Of a DNA stretch of 5,125 bases, positions 4,326-5,125 are shown piece by piece. The notes beneath the pieces are model-generated. The model was not told where the DNA came from. It did not search any database and saw only the letters and a program-made list of their open reading frames with translations. The translations under genes and the position numbers were made by a program. The stretch's first letter is position 1. Each line of letters starts with the position of its first letter. Source of the DNA: Calditrichota bacterium (lineage in GTDB: Bacteria > Zhuqueibacterota > Zhuqueibacteria > Residuimicrobiales > Krinioviventaceae); assembly GCA_003818595.1 (NCBI GenBank), contig RPQV01000307.1:1-5125 (forward strand), in the 5' to 3' direction.

Positions 4326-5125
4326 ATGATGTGGGCGCGCGTCATATTTTCATTCATTTTACTGCAGGCATCTGCTCTTTTTCCAGCAGATAATAATGAC
4401 TCTCATACTGCCGAATTTTATCAACAACTATGCGGATTCGATTCCTTTTCACCGGCGAGGATCGATTTCCTCAAATCTTTTATCACTGTCCACCCCTCAT
4501 TCCTTACGGCCTATGAATTTCTTTTTGAAGCATTTGTCCAAATAAATCAGCTCGACGCCGCGGATGCCTATTTTTCGCGCCTCGAGAAAGCGGGCAACCC
4601 TGCCGGTGCATCGTGGATGCTCGCCAGGCTCGCGGTTTTCCAAGGAGATTTGAACAAAGCGGATAAACTTTATCGGCTCGCGCTGTCATCGGATATCTCC
4701 AACCACTCGCCCGCACTCGATTACCTCGCCTTTGACGCGAAAAACAACAACGCCTTTCATACCGCAGAATATCTGCAATCCCTTGACCTGCCGCCCACCG
4801 ACCTGATATTTTATCGCGCCTGCAGCAAATACAATCGTGGCGAATATCAATCGGCCGATTCACTCTTCGGCGGCCTTGGCCTGACGATCGACGACCTGCA
4901 ACGATGGCATTATCAAGGGCTCGCTGATTACTATCAATCGCAGCTCGTCCAGGCGGATTCTCTGTTTCGCATCGGCTTGAGGCGTGCTCAGGAGATGCAG
5001 GATATCTACCACCAGGCTTTGTTTTCTTATAATCTGGCCTATACCGCAAAGACCGAGCCGGAGCGCGTCATCGCTCAGGCGCGCCGCCTGGCGGAATCAA
5101 TCGATGCCGTACAGCTGCTCAATAA
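4326..5125 (+). CDS. Secreted TPR-repeat protein (3' end beyond window)
   Basis: The frame stays open from ATG 4326 to the window edge with no stop, giving 266 complete codons; the C-terminus is missing. Residues 1-21 form a signal peptide (MMWARVIFSFILLQASALFP then A), with cleavage after ASA (18) or FPA (21). The rest is almost wholly helical, with TPR-like pairs at about 59-89 (AYEFLFEAFVQINQLDAADA), 95-122 (WMLARLAVFQGDLNKADKLY), 159-187 (IFYRACSKYNRGEYQSADSL) and 192-222 (RWHYQGLADYYQSQLVQADS). A further helical stretch at 225-260 follows. It therefore probably acts outside the cytoplasm as a protein-binding scaffold. GTG 4317 is an alternative start, in frame and 9 nt after GGTGA, adding a basic n-region (MAK). 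It lies 75 nt after the membrane TPR gene, in the same direction, with no terminator between, so it is probably in the same operon. Its first part is AT-rich like the upstream genes and it becomes GC-rich from about 4550. A C-terminal effector domain may follow outside the window; none can be seen. Confidence 0.8.
   Translation, partial: MMWARVIFSFILLQASALFPADNNDSHTAEFYQQLCGFDSFSPARIDFLKSFITVHPSFLTAYEFLFEAFVQINQLDAADAYFSRLEKAGNPAGASWMLARLAVFQGDLNKADKLYRLALSSDISNHSPALDYLAFDAKNNNAFHTAEYLQSLDLPPTDLIFYRACSKYNRGEYQSADSLFGGLGLTIDDLQRWHYQGLADYYQSQLVQADSLFRIGLRRAQEMQDIYHQALFSYNLAYTAKTEPERVIAQARRLAESIDAVQLLN

Noticed and set aside
4504..5049. 181-codon minus-strand frame near the right edge
   Set aside because: The plus-strand frame is open for 800 bp with a signal peptide and TPR pattern; the antisense translation is Arg-rich without domains, a shadow of the GC-rich coding sequence.

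Overview
The window looks like a bacterial chromosomal segment from an environmental, probably Gram-negative lineage. The Gram-negative reading rests on an exported TPR protein and a membrane-anchored TPR protein encoded beside a sigma/anti-sigma pair. The ACGCAAAG-type repeats and the ECF sigma/TPR gene layout would fit the FCB superphylum or a Calditrichota/KSB1-like group, but nothing here fixes the taxonomy.

Left edge (1-421): four 21-bp tandem repeats are followed by a GC-rich stretch and a palindrome ending at a CA dinucleotide. This resembles the repeated end of an IS21-type insertion sequence whose body lies off the left edge. About 300 bp of gene-free sequence follows, with a short ACGCAAAG repeat. 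Next, on the minus strand (422-1492), comes a complete, GC-rich gene for an exported beta-propeller (TolB/PD40-like) protein. Its start is best placed at 1492, well inside the longest reading frame. A 465-bp gap, very AT-rich at its right end, separates it from the plus-strand genes.

Right half (1958-5125): four same-strand genes form a probable signalling operon. They are (1) a divergent ECF-type sigma factor; (2) a 134-residue soluble protein ending in an HxxxCxxC zinc anti-sigma motif; (3) a 361-residue single-pass membrane protein, overlapping gene 2 by four bases; and (4) a secreted TPR protein cut by the right edge. Gene 4 has no stop codon in the window and is easily missed. Gene 3 has an N-terminal segment that aligns with the zinc finger of gene 2 but has lost every metal ligand, and it carries TPRs on the far side of the membrane.

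The proposed logic is inference. The zinc-finger protein and its ligand-less, membrane-bound relative would together hold the sigma factor. The extracytoplasmic TPR segment of gene 3, perhaps by contacting the secreted TPR protein of gene 4, would pass on an envelope signal. The single-protein anti-sigma factor of classical ECF systems (zinc finger plus membrane segment plus sensor) would here be split and duplicated over two genes. Base composition changes sharply: the sigma-factor part is very AT-rich, while the propeller gene and the later part of gene 4 are GC-rich.
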